Source: CAZKWG01 sp964615375
Lineage (GTDB): Bacteria > Myxococcota_A > UBA796 > CAZKWG01
NCBI GenBank assembly: GCA_964615375.1
Contig: CAZTOW010000003.1
Location: forward strand, 124,001-188,000
Length of the DNA stretch: 64,000 nucleotides
Direction: 5' to 3'
Shown: piece by piece, positions 35,647 through 43,352 of the stretch
Position numbering within the stretch: position 1 is the first letter of the stretch
How the letters are laid out: every line of letters begins with the position of its first letter
Position numbers and translations under genes: made by a program
Notes under the pieces: generated by a model
The model's database searches: none
Told to the model about the DNA's origin: nothing
Seen by the model: the letters and a program-made list of their open reading frames with translations, nothing else

Positions 35647-36477
35647 ATGCTCCTCTTCCTGCTCGCCGCCGCCCGCGCCGCCTGCCCGGAGCCCTCGACC
35701 AACGAGAGCCTCCTCGGCACGCTCATCGCCGCGGAGCAGGCTTACGCCCAGGGAGACGTCGGCGCCTTCACCGGCCGCATCCGCGAGGCCCGCGGCGCCC
35801 TGCCCTGCCTGGGCGAGCAGGCCCGGCCCGAGCTGGTCGCCGCCTGGCACCGCAGCGGCGCGCTGGAGCCCCTGGTCGTCCCGGAGCCCTCCGACCGGCC
35901 CGTGGTCATCGCCTCCCTGCGGGCCCTGCTGGCCATCGAGCCCGGCTACGCCTTCCCCGAGTCGCTGGCGCCCCAGGGCAACATCCTGCCCATCTGGCTG
36001 GCCGAGGCCCGAGAGGCCGGCGCCTCCGAGCGCGTGCGGGTCTCCACGCCGCCCCGCGCGACCCTGCTCTTCGACGGGCGCGAGGGTGAGGATCGGCCGG
36101 TGGACACGCCGGTGATCGTGCAGCTCCGCTGGGATGGGGAGAGCGGTGTGCGCTACACGGCCGCCCTGGACCCGGGGGCCTCCCTGCCCGACTGGCGCGC
36201 GCTCGGCCTGATCCCGCCCGAGCCCGAGCAGGACGAACTCCGCCTCTCGCGCCCTGGGACCCTGGCCGTGGCCGGCGGGGCCCTGGCGCTCACGGCCACG
36301 GCGGGGACGCTCTTCGGGCTCGGACTCGCCAACCGCGCCGAGTTCAACGCGCTGGAGACCAACGAGGGCGCCGAGGACCTCATCCAGCGCAGCCACACGC
36401 TCACGCTGCTGGGGGCGGCGGCGGGGCTCGGCGCGGCGGGGCTGGCCGGCGTCACGGTCGCGTTCGGGGGGCTCTGA
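35647..36477 (+). CDS. Signal-peptide protein with two C-terminal hydrophobic helices, kinase neighbour
   Basis: ATG 35647 gives 276 residues with a short signal peptide (MLLFLLAAARAACPEP). The middle is helical, followed by a beta-rich PEGA-like segment (PRATLLFDGREGEDRPVD), and two hydrophobic helices near the C-terminus (about 205-225 and 250-275). Layout, length and position directly before a kinase gene match the protein at 18090-18929, though overall identity looks low. The preceding 69-base gap has three CCGCCGCGC-type direct repeats and an AT-richer stretch (GGCATAAGATAAGAG) that may hold a -10 element. The next gene starts six bases on. Confidence 0.85.
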   Translation: MLLFLLAAARAACPEPSTNESLLGTLIAAEQAYAQGDVGAFTGRIREARGALPCLGEQARPELVAAWHRSGALEPLVVPEPSDRPVVIASLRALLAIEPGYAFPESLAPQGNILPIWLAEAREAGASERVRVSTPPRATLLFDGREGEDRPVDTPVIVQLRWDGESGVRYTAALDPGASLPDWRALGLIPPEPEQDELRLSRPGTLAVAGGALALTATAGTLFGLGLANRAEFNALETNEGAEDLIQRSHTLTLLGAAAGLGAAGLAGVTVAFGGL

Positions 36478-36483
36478 GCCGCG

Positions 36484-38367
36484 ATGAGCGCTCCCTCCGA
36501 AGGCCCGCGGACCCGAGAGTACAGCGTACACGCCGTGCTGGGCTCGGGCGGCTTCGGCAAGGTCTACCTCGCCCGGGACCGGCTGGCGGGCGAGGTCGAG
36601 CGCTACGCGGCGCTCAAGCTCCTGCGCATCGACGCCCCGCTCAGCTACCAGGAGCGCTTCCGCGACGAGGCCACCATCCTCGCGCTCCTGGACCACCCCT
36701 CCTTCGTCAAGGTGCACGCGCTCTTCCGGCTGGACGGGCGCTGGTGCATCGACATGGACTACGTGCGCGGCGTCACGGTCCACCGCCTCCTGGACGTCCA
36801 CCGCGGGGTCCCGCCGGCCCCGGCCCTGGCGATCTGCGCCCAGGTGGCCGAGGCCCTGGACCTGGCCTGGAGCCTGCCCGGCCCCACCGGCGAGCCCCTG
36901 CGCGTGCTGCACCGCGACATCAAGCCCTCCAACCTGATGATCACGCGCTCCGGCGTGGTGAAGGTGCTGGACTTCGGCATCGCCCGCTGGCAGTCCGCGC
37001 CGCGCCGGGCCACGCCCACCGAGACGCGCCTGCCCGGCTCGGTCGGCTACATGGCGCCCGAGCGCTACGGCTTCAAGAGCGACTTCGGGCCGGAGGCCGA
37101 CGTCTACGCGCTGGGCGTGGTGCTCTGGGAGCTGCTGGTGGGCGAGCCCTACCTGCCCCCCGGCGCGCTGCCGGTCGAGATCACGGCCGAGCCCGAGAGC
37201 TTCCTGGAGCACGCCGCGCGTCGGCGCGAGCTCCTGACGAAGCGCGCTCCCCCCGAGGTCGTCGTCCTGCTCAGCCGGATGCTGGCCTGGGATCCCCCGC
37301 GCCGCCCCAGCGCGGCCGAGGTCGCCCGCCAGATGCAGCAGCTCCGCGTCCAGATCGGGGACGACGGGCGCGGCTGGCTCACGCGCGAGGTCACGCCGCT
37401 CCTGGAGGCGAAGCAGCTCGGTGAGGAGCGCGACGGCCTCTGCGGGAGGGTGGTGCGCTCGGACCCGCTCCCCGACCCCACCCAGCGCCTGACCAACACC
37501 TTCCTGCCCATGACCGGCGTCCAGACCGAGGATCCTCCCTCGGACAGCGGAGGGCCCCGGCGCCTGGACGCCGGCCCCACCAGCCTCGCCGAGCGGGCGC
37601 GCCAGAGCGGGATCTGGGTGGGGCTGGTCATCGGGCTGCTCCTGCTGGGCGGCCTGGGCTCGGCCCTGCTGGCCGACGGCGACGGCGACGGGGCCCGCGC
37701 GCGCCAGGACTGCGACGACCAGGACCCGCGCCGCGCCCCCGGCCTCCCCGAGCAGTGCGACGACCTGGACAACGACTGCGACGGCCAGACCGACGAGGAT
37801 CTCCCCGGCGTCTCGCTCTACGTGGACGCGGACGGCGACGGCTTCGGCGCGGGCGAGGCCCAGACCGGCTGCCTGGAGGCGCGCGCCGGCTACGCGAGCC
37901 GGCCCGGTGACTGCGACGACCAGGCGGCCGATCGGCGCCCCGGGGCCGCGGAGATCCTGGGGAACGGCCTCGACGACGACTGTGAGCCCGGCACGCCGGA
38001 TCTGGAGGCCGAGCCCGCGCGCACCGCGCCAAAGACCAGCCCCCGACCTACGGCGACCGCCAGCGCCCCGACCACCCCGAGCGCGCCCCCCGTCGCCTCC
38101 CCAGAGCCCGCCGCGCAAATGACCACGGGTCAGATAAAGCTGGCGGGCAGCGGCGTGCAGGCCGAGATCCTCGACAAGGCCGGCGCCGCTGTCGGGAGCC
38201 TCCGGGCCGGCGGCGCGCTGAGCGTGCCCGCGGGCAGCTACAAGGCCACGGTCAGGAGCGGGCTCATCTCCGGCGTGGTGCTCGGCCCCTTCACCGTGAG
38301 CGCGGGCGGCAGCGTGCTCATCGACTGCTCCATGCCGCTGATGGGCCAGCTCTGCTCCATCAAGTAG
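36484..38367 (+). CDS. Ser/Thr protein kinase fused to an extracytoplasmic MopE-type domain
   Basis: ATG 36484 gives 627 residues. Kinase motifs are VLGSGGFGKVY, K45 in AALK, HRDIKPSN (D145), DFG (D163) and YMAPE. The transmembrane helix is at about 376-397 (WVGLVIGLLLLGGLGSALL). Immediately outside come DGDGDG, DCDDQDPRRAPGLPEQCDD, DNDCDGQTDED and DADGDGFG, a true MopE-type repeat block at 398-500. A Thr/Pro linker leads to a beta-rich terminal domain ending in IDCSMPLMGQLC. The fusion puts a likely metal-binding sensor on the kinase itself and uses the same repeat as the neighbouring lipoprotein. Confidence 0.96.
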   Translation: MSAPSEGPRTREYSVHAVLGSGGFGKVYLARDRLAGEVERYAALKLLRIDAPLSYQERFRDEATILALLDHPSFVKVHALFRLDGRWCIDMDYVRGVTVHRLLDVHRGVPPAPALAICAQVAEALDLAWSLPGPTGEPLRVLHRDIKPSNLMITRSGVVKVLDFGIARWQSAPRRATPTETRLPGSVGYMAPERYGFKSDFGPEADVYALGVVLWELLVGEPYLPPGALPVEITAEPESFLEHAARRRELLTKRAPPEVVVLLSRMLAWDPPRRPSAAEVARQMQQLRVQIGDDGRGWLTREVTPLLEAKQLGEERDGLCGRVVRSDPLPDPTQRLTNTFLPMTGVQTEDPPSDSGGPRRLDAGPTSLAERARQSGIWVGLVIGLLLLGGLGSALLADGDGDGARARQDCDDQDPRRAPGLPEQCDDLDNDCDGQTDEDLPGVSLYVDADGDGFGAGEAQTGCLEARAGYASRPGDCDDQAADRRPGAAEILGNGLDDDCEPGTPDLEAEPARTAPKTSPRPTATASAPTTPSAPPVASPEPAAQMTTGQIKLAGSGVQAEILDKAGAAVGSLRAGGALSVPAGSYKATVRSGLISGVVLGPFTVSAGGSVLIDCSMPLMGQLCSIK

Positions 38368-38368
38368 A

Positions 38369-40402
38369 ATGCGCGCCATGGGTCCGCTCTCCCGCTCTCC
38401 CGCCGCCCTGCTCGCGCTCGCCCTGAGCCCGGGCTGCGTCTGGATCAGCGAGAAGGCCGACCCGGACGGGGACGGCGTGCCCACGCTGCTGGACTGCGCG
38501 CCCTCCGACCCGAACGTCCAGGAGGAGCAGACCTGGTTTCTGGACCTCGACGCCGACGGCTACGGGGACGACGAGGCGACGGAGGTGGCCTGCACGGCCC
38601 CTGACCGGGCCGTAGCCTCGGCGGGGGACTGCGACGATCTGGCCCCGGAGGTCCACCCGGGCGCGACCGAGACCTGCGACGGGGTGGACGAGGACTGCGA
38701 CGGGGAGATCGACGAGGACGAGGCGCTGCAGATCCTCTGGTACCTCGACGGGGACGAGGACGGGGTGGGCGACGCCGACCAGGCGGTCACGGCCTGCGCG
38801 CAGCCCGAGGGCTACGTGTCCGAGGGTGGGGACTGCGATGACGCCGACCCCACACGCACGCCGGGCCGGACGGAGACCTGCGACGGGGTGGACGAGGACT
38901 GCTCGGGCGAGGCCGACGACCTCGACGAGGACGGGGACGGGCGCAGCGCCTGCGACGAGGACTGCGACGACGACGACACGCTCGTCTACGCCGGGGCCGA
39001 GGACGCCTGCGGGGACGGGGAGGATCGCGCCTGCGACGGCTCGATCTGCGGATCGACGGTGGAGGAGGCGGACGCCATCCTCTACGGGGAGGCGAGCTCG
39101 AACGTGGGCTCGGCGCTTCAGGCCCTGGCCGACGTGACTGGGGATGGGGTGGCTGATCTCGCCGTGGGGGCTGACGGGGATGACGCGGGGGGTGAGGCGG
39201 CCGGCGTGCTCTTCGTGGTCCCGGGGCCGCTCTCGACCGGGACCGCGCCCCTGGCCAGCCTCGCCACCGCGCGCCTGATCGGCAGCCGCAACGGGGACGC
39301 CGCCAGCCACGCCGGGCACGCGGTCGCCGGGGACGGGGACATCGACGGGGACGGCTATGACGACCTGTCCACGGGCGCGCACCAGCTCTTCGTGGGCAGC
39401 GACCAGCAGGGCGGGGCCTACGTGGTCCTGGGGCCGGTGAGCGGCGACCTCCTGATGGACGATGGCGGGGCCGACCAGCGCTGGCGCGGGGAGCGCGGCT
39501 CGGATCGGGCCGGGGCCAGCGTGGCGATGTCCGATCTCGACGAGGACGGGCGCGCCGACCTCGTGGTGGGCGCCAACAGCTACGCCGACGGGATCAGCAA
39601 CAGCGGCGCGGCCTACCTGCTCTACGCGCCCCTGGACGGCACGGGGGACGACTCGCTGAGCGCCATCGACGACCTCGTCGTGGGGGAGGCGGCGGACGAC
39701 GGTCTCGGCACGCGCATGGGCGTGGTGGGCGATGTGGACGCCGACGGTCGCGCGGATCTCGCGCTGGTCAGCACCCAGAACGGATCGGGCGCGGGGCGCG
39801 TCTACCTGATCACCGGCGTCGTGAGCGGAGAGATCAGCGCGTCCGACGCCGACACCCTCCTTTCCGGGCCCAAGGTGGACACCACCGCTGGATCGGCGAT
39901 CTCTGAGGCGGGAGACCTGGACGAGGACGGCTACGACGATCTCTGGGTGGGGGGCATGGACGCCGACAGCGGGGACGGCGCGGTCTGGCTGGTGGACCGC
40001 GCGCTCAGCGCGCCCGGGGCCTGGAGCCTGGGCGACGCGACCCTGAGCTTCACCGGCACGGAGGGCGAGAACCTGGGCTGGGGCGTGGCCGGCGGGGAGG
40101 ACCTGGACGGCGACGGCGCCCTGGACATGGCGGCGGGGGCCAAGCAGACCATGGACAGCACCACCGCCGCCGGGGCGGCCTACGTGGTGCTGGGGCCGCT
40201 GACGGGCGGGACCAGCCCCATCGCCGAGCGCGCCGGGCGCTACATCGGCGTGAACACCAGCGCCTTCGCCGGCCGCCCGCTGCGCATGGCGGGGGACCTC
40301 TCCGGGACGGGCGCCCCGACCTTGATGGTGGGCGCGTCCGGCGCCTCGGTGGCGGGGGTGGACTCGGGCGCGATCTACCTCCTCTTCGGCTACGCCCCCT
40401 GA
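38369..40402 (+). CDS. MopE/FG-GAP repeat lipoprotein
   Basis: ATG 38369 lies one base after the kinase stop; ATG 38378 is an alternative. The product is 677 residues with a signal ending in LSPGC. MopE units fill residues about 25-220 (DCDDLAPEVHPGATETCDG, DEDCDGEIDED) and FG-GAP repeats about 235-677 (DVTGDGVADLAVGADG, GDIDGDGYDDLSTGA). It is the last gene of the operon kinase, secreted protein, kinase, lipoprotein. The tight spacing suggests coupled translation with the MopE-bearing kinase, so the two may interact at the cell surface. Confidence 0.92.
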   Translation: MRAMGPLSRSPAALLALALSPGCVWISEKADPDGDGVPTLLDCAPSDPNVQEEQTWFLDLDADGYGDDEATEVACTAPDRAVASAGDCDDLAPEVHPGATETCDGVDEDCDGEIDEDEALQILWYLDGDEDGVGDADQAVTACAQPEGYVSEGGDCDDADPTRTPGRTETCDGVDEDCSGEADDLDEDGDGRSACDEDCDDDDTLVYAGAEDACGDGEDRACDGSICGSTVEEADAILYGEASSNVGSALQALADVTGDGVADLAVGADGDDAGGEAAGVLFVVPGPLSTGTAPLASLATARLIGSRNGDAASHAGHAVAGDGDIDGDGYDDLSTGAHQLFVGSDQQGGAYVVLGPVSGDLLMDDGGADQRWRGERGSDRAGASVAMSDLDEDGRADLVVGANSYADGISNSGAAYLLYAPLDGTGDDSLSAIDDLVVGEAADDGLGTRMGVVGDVDADGRADLALVSTQNGSGAGRVYLITGVVSGEISASDADTLLSGPKVDTTAGSAISEAGDLDEDGYDDLWVGGMDADSGDGAVWLVDRALSAPGAWSLGDATLSFTGTEGENLGWGVAGGEDLDGDGALDMAAGAKQTMDSTTAAGAAYVVLGPLTGGTSPIAERAGRYIGVNTSAFAGRPLRMAGDLSGTGAPTLMVGASGASVAGVDSGAIYLLFGYAP

Positions 40403-40413
40403 GCGCGGCGCGT

Positions 40414-40431
40414 CCCGAACACCTGTTCGGG
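40414..40431. promoter_or_regulatory. LexA-like palindrome upstream of a small unknown gene
   Basis: CCCGAACA (40414-40421) and TGTTCGGG (40424-40431) are perfect inverted copies around CC. The inner GAAC-N4-GTTC is the core of LexA boxes known from Gram-positive and some other bacteria. It sits 23 bases before ATG 40455 and overlaps where a -35 box would lie for the TATGTT at 40443-40448. A short terminator hairpin is a less likely reading, since the loop is two bases and no T run follows. Confidence 0.5.
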
Positions 40432-40454
40432 CTCCACGGCGCTATGTTGATCGC

Positions 40455-40991
40455 ATGCTCAACGACATCGACGCCACCGTCCTGACCTGGCACCTCGCGC
40501 GCGGCGCCTCCGCGCCCAACCGCCTGTTCGTCTACCGCGCCGACGCGCTCGGGCAGCCCACCGGCCGCGCCGAGACCATCCTCCAGCGCATCGAGGGCGG
40601 CGTCGCGGTCCACGACGCCGACGCCATCGGCAACCCCAACCCCCGCCCCCGCCAGCGCGTCCTGCGCCAGGGCGAGGGCTGGGGCCTCTTCGCCGTGGAT
40701 CCGCTCGGGCGGAACTACCGCATCCGCGACCTCGTCTGGAAGTCGGGCGCTGACGGGCTGGAGCTCGCCGAGGCCGACGCGCGCGGCGCCGCCGAGGCCC
40801 GCCCGCTCGGCGTGCTGTTGAGCGGGGCCCGGACCGCCTTCTACCCCATCGACGTCGCCGGCGGCCGACCGGCCTTCCCTCTGCACGAGCTCCGCGAGGA
40901 CCCGCGCTCTGGCTGGACCCTGCTGCACGAGCTCAACGCCGCCGGCGAGGTCCATCCCCGCCCGCTGCGCGTGCTGGTGGGGCGCGGCTGA
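40455..40991 (+). CDS. Protein of unknown function under a LexA-like site
   Basis: ATG 40455 gives 178 residues, soluble, without signal or membrane segment. The sequence is mixed alpha/beta with aromatic residues throughout (TVLTWHLARG, LVWKSGADGLEL, RTAFYPIDVAGG). No catalytic motif or family was recognised. It stands alone: the preceding lipoprotein gene ends 52 bases before and the toxin-antitoxin promoter follows. The palindrome just upstream suggests control by a dimeric repressor and possibly the SOS response, which would make it a candidate stress gene (inference). Confidence 0.72.
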   Translation: MLNDIDATVLTWHLARGASAPNRLFVYRADALGQPTGRAETILQRIEGGVAVHDADAIGNPNPRPRQRVLRQGEGWGLFAVDPLGRNYRIRDLVWKSGADGLELAEADARGAAEARPLGVLLSGARTAFYPIDVAGGRPAFPLHELREDPRSGWTLLHELNAAGEVHPRPLRVLVGRG

Positions 40992-41006
40992 GCTCAGGGG
41001 GCGGGC

Positions 41007-41035
41007 TTGTCACCCGAGACCCGGTCCGATAAAAT
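41007..41035 (+). promoter_or_regulatory. Sigma-70-type promoter of the toxin-antitoxin pair
   Basis: TTGTCA (41007-41012) and TAAAAT (41030-41035) are separated by 17 bases, a good housekeeping promoter. The predicted start of transcription, near 41042, lies inside the 26-base palindrome that follows. Confidence 0.7.
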
Positions 41036-41059
41036 GGCCATGGTCATGACCATGGCCAT
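41034..41059. promoter_or_regulatory. 26-base perfect palindromic operator of the toxin-antitoxin pair
   Basis: ATGGCCATGGTCA (41034-41046) is followed at once by its exact reverse complement (41047-41059). It overlaps the -10 box and transcription start, the usual place for autorepression by an antitoxin or toxin-antitoxin complex. Confidence 0.8.
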
Positions 41060-41071
41060 AAGGAGCTCACC

Positions 41072-41332
41072 CTGCCCGCGACCATCTCCAAGAGCGCGCT
41101 GAAGGCGAAGATGCTCGAGGTCTTCCGCGAGGTCGAGGCCTCGGGCGAGGAGATCGTCATCACCGATCGCGGACAGCCGGTGCTGAAGATCGTCCCGATC
41201 CGCCGTCAGGAGGACGTGGACCAGGTCTTCGCCGACCTGCGTCGCCGCGCGCGGCTGCCCTCCGACGAGGAGCTCACCGCGCCGATCGGGGACGAGCCCT
41301 TCGCCGACTCCGATCTGGCGGCGCTCCTGTGA
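41072..41332 (+). CDS. Phd/YefM-type antitoxin, probable CTG start
   Basis: The conserved N-terminus (PATISKSALKAKMLEVFREV) begins before the first ATG (41111). The best start is CTG at 41072, six bases after AAGGAG (41060-41065); no ATG, GTG or TTG lies at a suitable place. This gives 86 residues. EEIVITDRGQPVLKIVPIR is the typical Phd/YefM core that dimerises and binds DNA. The C-terminus (ADSDLAALL) should bind the toxin. The stop overlaps the toxin start by four bases (GTGA). The palindrome upstream is the expected operator. Confidence 0.85.
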   Translation: MPATISKSALKAKMLEVFREVEASGEEIVITDRGQPVLKIVPIRRQEDVDQVFADLRRRARLPSDEELTAPIGDEPFADSDLAALL

Positions 41333-41718
41333 GGATCGTCCTGGACACCTGCGGGCTCCTGTACTGGACGCTGGAGCCTGGGCGGCTGACGACGCGGGCG
41401 GCGGGCGCCCTCTCCAGGGTCGGCGACGACCTGCGCGCCGTGATCAGCTCGGCGACGGTCTGGGAGATCGCGCTCAAGCATCGGGCGGGCCGCCTGGATC
41501 TGGGGACGACGCCCGAGGACTACCTCGCGCAACTCCACCGCCTCCCCCTGGACATCGAGCCCGTGGACGCCGAGCTCTGGCTGCGATCCGTCGCGCTGCC
41601 CTGGGAGCACCGCGATCCTGTCGATCGCCTCGTGGTCGCCCTCGCCCGGCGCGAGGCCGCGGAGATCATCACCTCGAACCGTGAGATCCGCGCGTTCGAG
41701 CCCCGCTGCGTCTGGTAG
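41329..41718 (+). CDS. PIN-domain toxin (VapC-like ribonuclease)
   Basis: GTG 41329 gives 129 residues, the usual size of VapC-type toxins. Acidic PIN residues are D6 (VLDTCGLL), E46 (TVWEIALK) and D97/D100 (HRDPVDRLVVALA). The usual fourth acidic position after the last strand reads TSN (IITSNREI), a common variant. Such toxins cleave tRNA or rRNA and are neutralised by the antitoxin encoded just upstream. Coupled translation through the GTGA overlap keeps the antitoxin first. Confidence 0.92.
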   Translation: MRIVLDTCGLLYWTLEPGRLTTRAAGALSRVGDDLRAVISSATVWEIALKHRAGRLDLGTTPEDYLAQLHRLPLDIEPVDAELWLRSVALPWEHRDPVDRLVVALARREAAEIITSNREIRAFEPRCVW

Positions 41719-41725
41719 GCCGAGC

Positions 41726-42784
41726 TCAGCCCACCTGCGGGATCCGCTCGAAGGGTCGCGTCACGTCCAGCCAGCCCGGGGCGAGCTCCGGCGGCGCCGC
41801 TTGCGCCGCGATCCCCGCCGCCGCCAGCGCGTCTGGCCGCGCGCAGCCCGCCACCACCAGCCGATAGCGCCGCGCCAGCAGGGCCAGCATCACCGCCCGT
41901 TGCGCCCCTGGGCCCTCCGGCGCCGGGCCGCTCAACAGCCCCGCCCAGGGGGGAGGCTCCCGGCAGAGCGCGGCCACGAAGCCCGACTCCTCGCCCAGCC
42001 CCTCCGGGCAGGCCGCCTCGAGCACCAGCGTCCCCCCCTCCAGCACCGGCGGGCGCGGCGAGAGGGCCAGGTAGGTGGCCGCCCGGCTGGCCTGGTACAG
42101 GCTCTGGGCCTTGGCCGGCGGCACGCGCAGGACCGCGCCCGGAGCAGGGGCCGCGACCGGCTCCCAGGGATCGATGCGCGAGAGAGCCTCCGCCAGCACC
42201 GCGCGCGGCCCTCCCCCGATCCACACCCGCGCCGCCGGCACCCAGACCAGGGCGAAGCCCACGCCCGCCGACTCGCCCAGCGCGTCCACCGCCGCCCGGA
42301 AGGGGTTGCCCTCCAGCTGCCCGAGCCGCACCCCCGGCGCCAGCACCCGATCGCGGTGGTGCAGCGCCGCGATGGTCGCCCGCCCCCCGCAGCCCACCGC
42401 CACCCCCTTGTGCCCGCCGCTCAGCCCCGCGTACTGGTGGAGCTCGGCCACGCCCACGCTCACCAGCAGCTCCGCGCCCAGGAGCGCCCGGGAGACCGCG
42501 CCCGGAATTCCATCCACGGTGGTAGTTGGCGCCACGTCGTCCGGGTCATGCTGCACCGGGGACCAGGGGGCGAGGGGGGCCAGCTCGTCGGGCCGCATGC
42601 GCCGGTGCAGGCCGAGCCCCACCACCACCCGCCGGATCGTGGCCCGCTCCGAGAGCGCGCGCAGGGCGCCCGCGACGTCCACCGGCCGGGTGTGATCGGG
42701 CACGGCCACCGTCAGGCTCGCCGCCGCGGGCAGGCCGGGCAGGGCGCCTTCGGGGGTGGGCGAGACGTGGAGCGCCGGGACCAT
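41726..42784 (-). CDS. LarA-like (DUF2088) protein
   Basis: ATG 42784 gives 352 residues. The motif PDHTRP (29-34), GLGLHRRM (57-63) and HQYAGLSGGHKG (116-127) match the nickel-dependent lactate racemase LarA family, in which the HxxAGxSGGxK region holds the cofactor Lys and catalytic His residues. The chain is somewhat shorter than typical LarA (about 420), so substrate may differ and the C-terminal half is divergent. No genes for the nickel-pincer cofactor (larB, larC, larE) are in the window. It is divergent from a small lipoprotein gene across an inverted repeat. Confidence 0.8.
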   Translation of the reverse strand: MVPALHVSPTPEGALPGLPAAASLTVAVPDHTRPVDVAGALRALSERATIRRVVVGLGLHRRMRPDELAPLAPWSPVQHDPDDVAPTTTVDGIPGAVSRALLGAELLVSVGVAELHQYAGLSGGHKGVAVGCGGRATIAALHHRDRVLAPGVRLGQLEGNPFRAAVDALGESAGVGFALVWVPAARVWIGGGPRAVLAEALSRIDPWEPVAAPAPGAVLRVPPAKAQSLYQASRAATYLALSPRPPVLEGGTLVLEAACPEGLGEESGFVAALCREPPPWAGLLSGPAPEGPGAQRAVMLALLARRYRLVVAGCARPDALAAAGIAAQAAPPELAPGWLDVTRPFERIPQVG

Positions 42785-42792
42785 GCGCCGAT

Positions 42793-42815
42793 CTATCCCG
42801 TCCGCGTCGGGATAG
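42793..42815. promoter_or_regulatory. Inverted repeat between divergent genes
   Basis: CTATCCCG (42793-42800) and CGGGATAG (42808-42815) are perfect inverted copies seven bases apart, placed 9 bases from the LarA-like start and 21 bases from the lipoprotein start. The position suits an operator acting on both promoters. Confidence 0.5.
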
Positions 42816-42836
42816 GCTGATCCCGCGAGGTGCCCC

Positions 42837-43352
42837 GTGCCGCTCCGCTCCCTGCTCCTCTTCGCCCTCGGCTGCGCGGGCGGCCCCTCGAAGTCCGGCG
42901 AGCAGTCCACCGGGAAGCCCGCCGAGACTCAGCCCGCCGAGACCCAGTCTGGCGAGAGCGCCCCCACGCAGACCCTGGCCGACGTCGTGAGCGTCAGCGC
43001 CACGGGCTCCGACGGGGCCTACGAGCTCCTGGTCGGCGTGCGCAGCCCCGACACCGGCTGCACGCTCTACGCCGACTGGTGGGAGGTGGTCAGCGAGGAC
43101 GGCGCGCTGCTCTACCGGCGCATCCTGAACCACAGCCACCCCGACGAGCAGCCCTTCGAGCGCAGCGGCGGGCCGGTCCCCATCCAGAGCGACACCGTGG
43201 TCTGGGTGCGCGCCCACATGGCGCCGGGCGGCTACGGCGGCCAGGCACTGCGCGGCACCGTGACCGGCGGCTTCAGCGCGGCCACCCCCGAGGCCGGCTT
43301 CGGCGCGACGCTGGAGACGGCCGATCCTCAGCCCGAGGGCTGCGCGTTCTGA
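42837..43352 (+). CDS. Small lipoprotein of unknown function
   Basis: GTG 42837 gives 171 residues with a lipoprotein signal (PLRSLLLFALGC). A Pro/Glu/Thr/Ser linker of about 35 residues leads to a globular beta-rich domain (AYELLVGVRSPDTGCTLYAD, WWEVVSEDG, LNHSHPDEQPF). Two further Cys (TGC near residue 77 and EGCAF at the end) may form a disulfide. Its 3' end overlaps the convergent sirtuin gene by 25 bases. Function is not recognised; the fold looks like small secreted binding domains. Confidence 0.78.
   Translation: MPLRSLLLFALGCAGGPSKSGEQSTGKPAETQPAETQSGESAPTQTLADVVSVSATGSDGAYELLVGVRSPDTGCTLYADWWEVVSEDGALLYRRILNHSHPDEQPFERSGGPVPIQSDTVVWVRAHMAPGGYGGQALRGTVTGGFSAATPEAGFGATLETADPQPEGCAF

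Noticed and set aside
33988..38484. A 4.5-kb open frame on the minus strand opposite the kinase operon
   Set aside because: It is antisense to two kinases with all catalytic motifs and shows only low-complexity translation, so it is a GC artefact.
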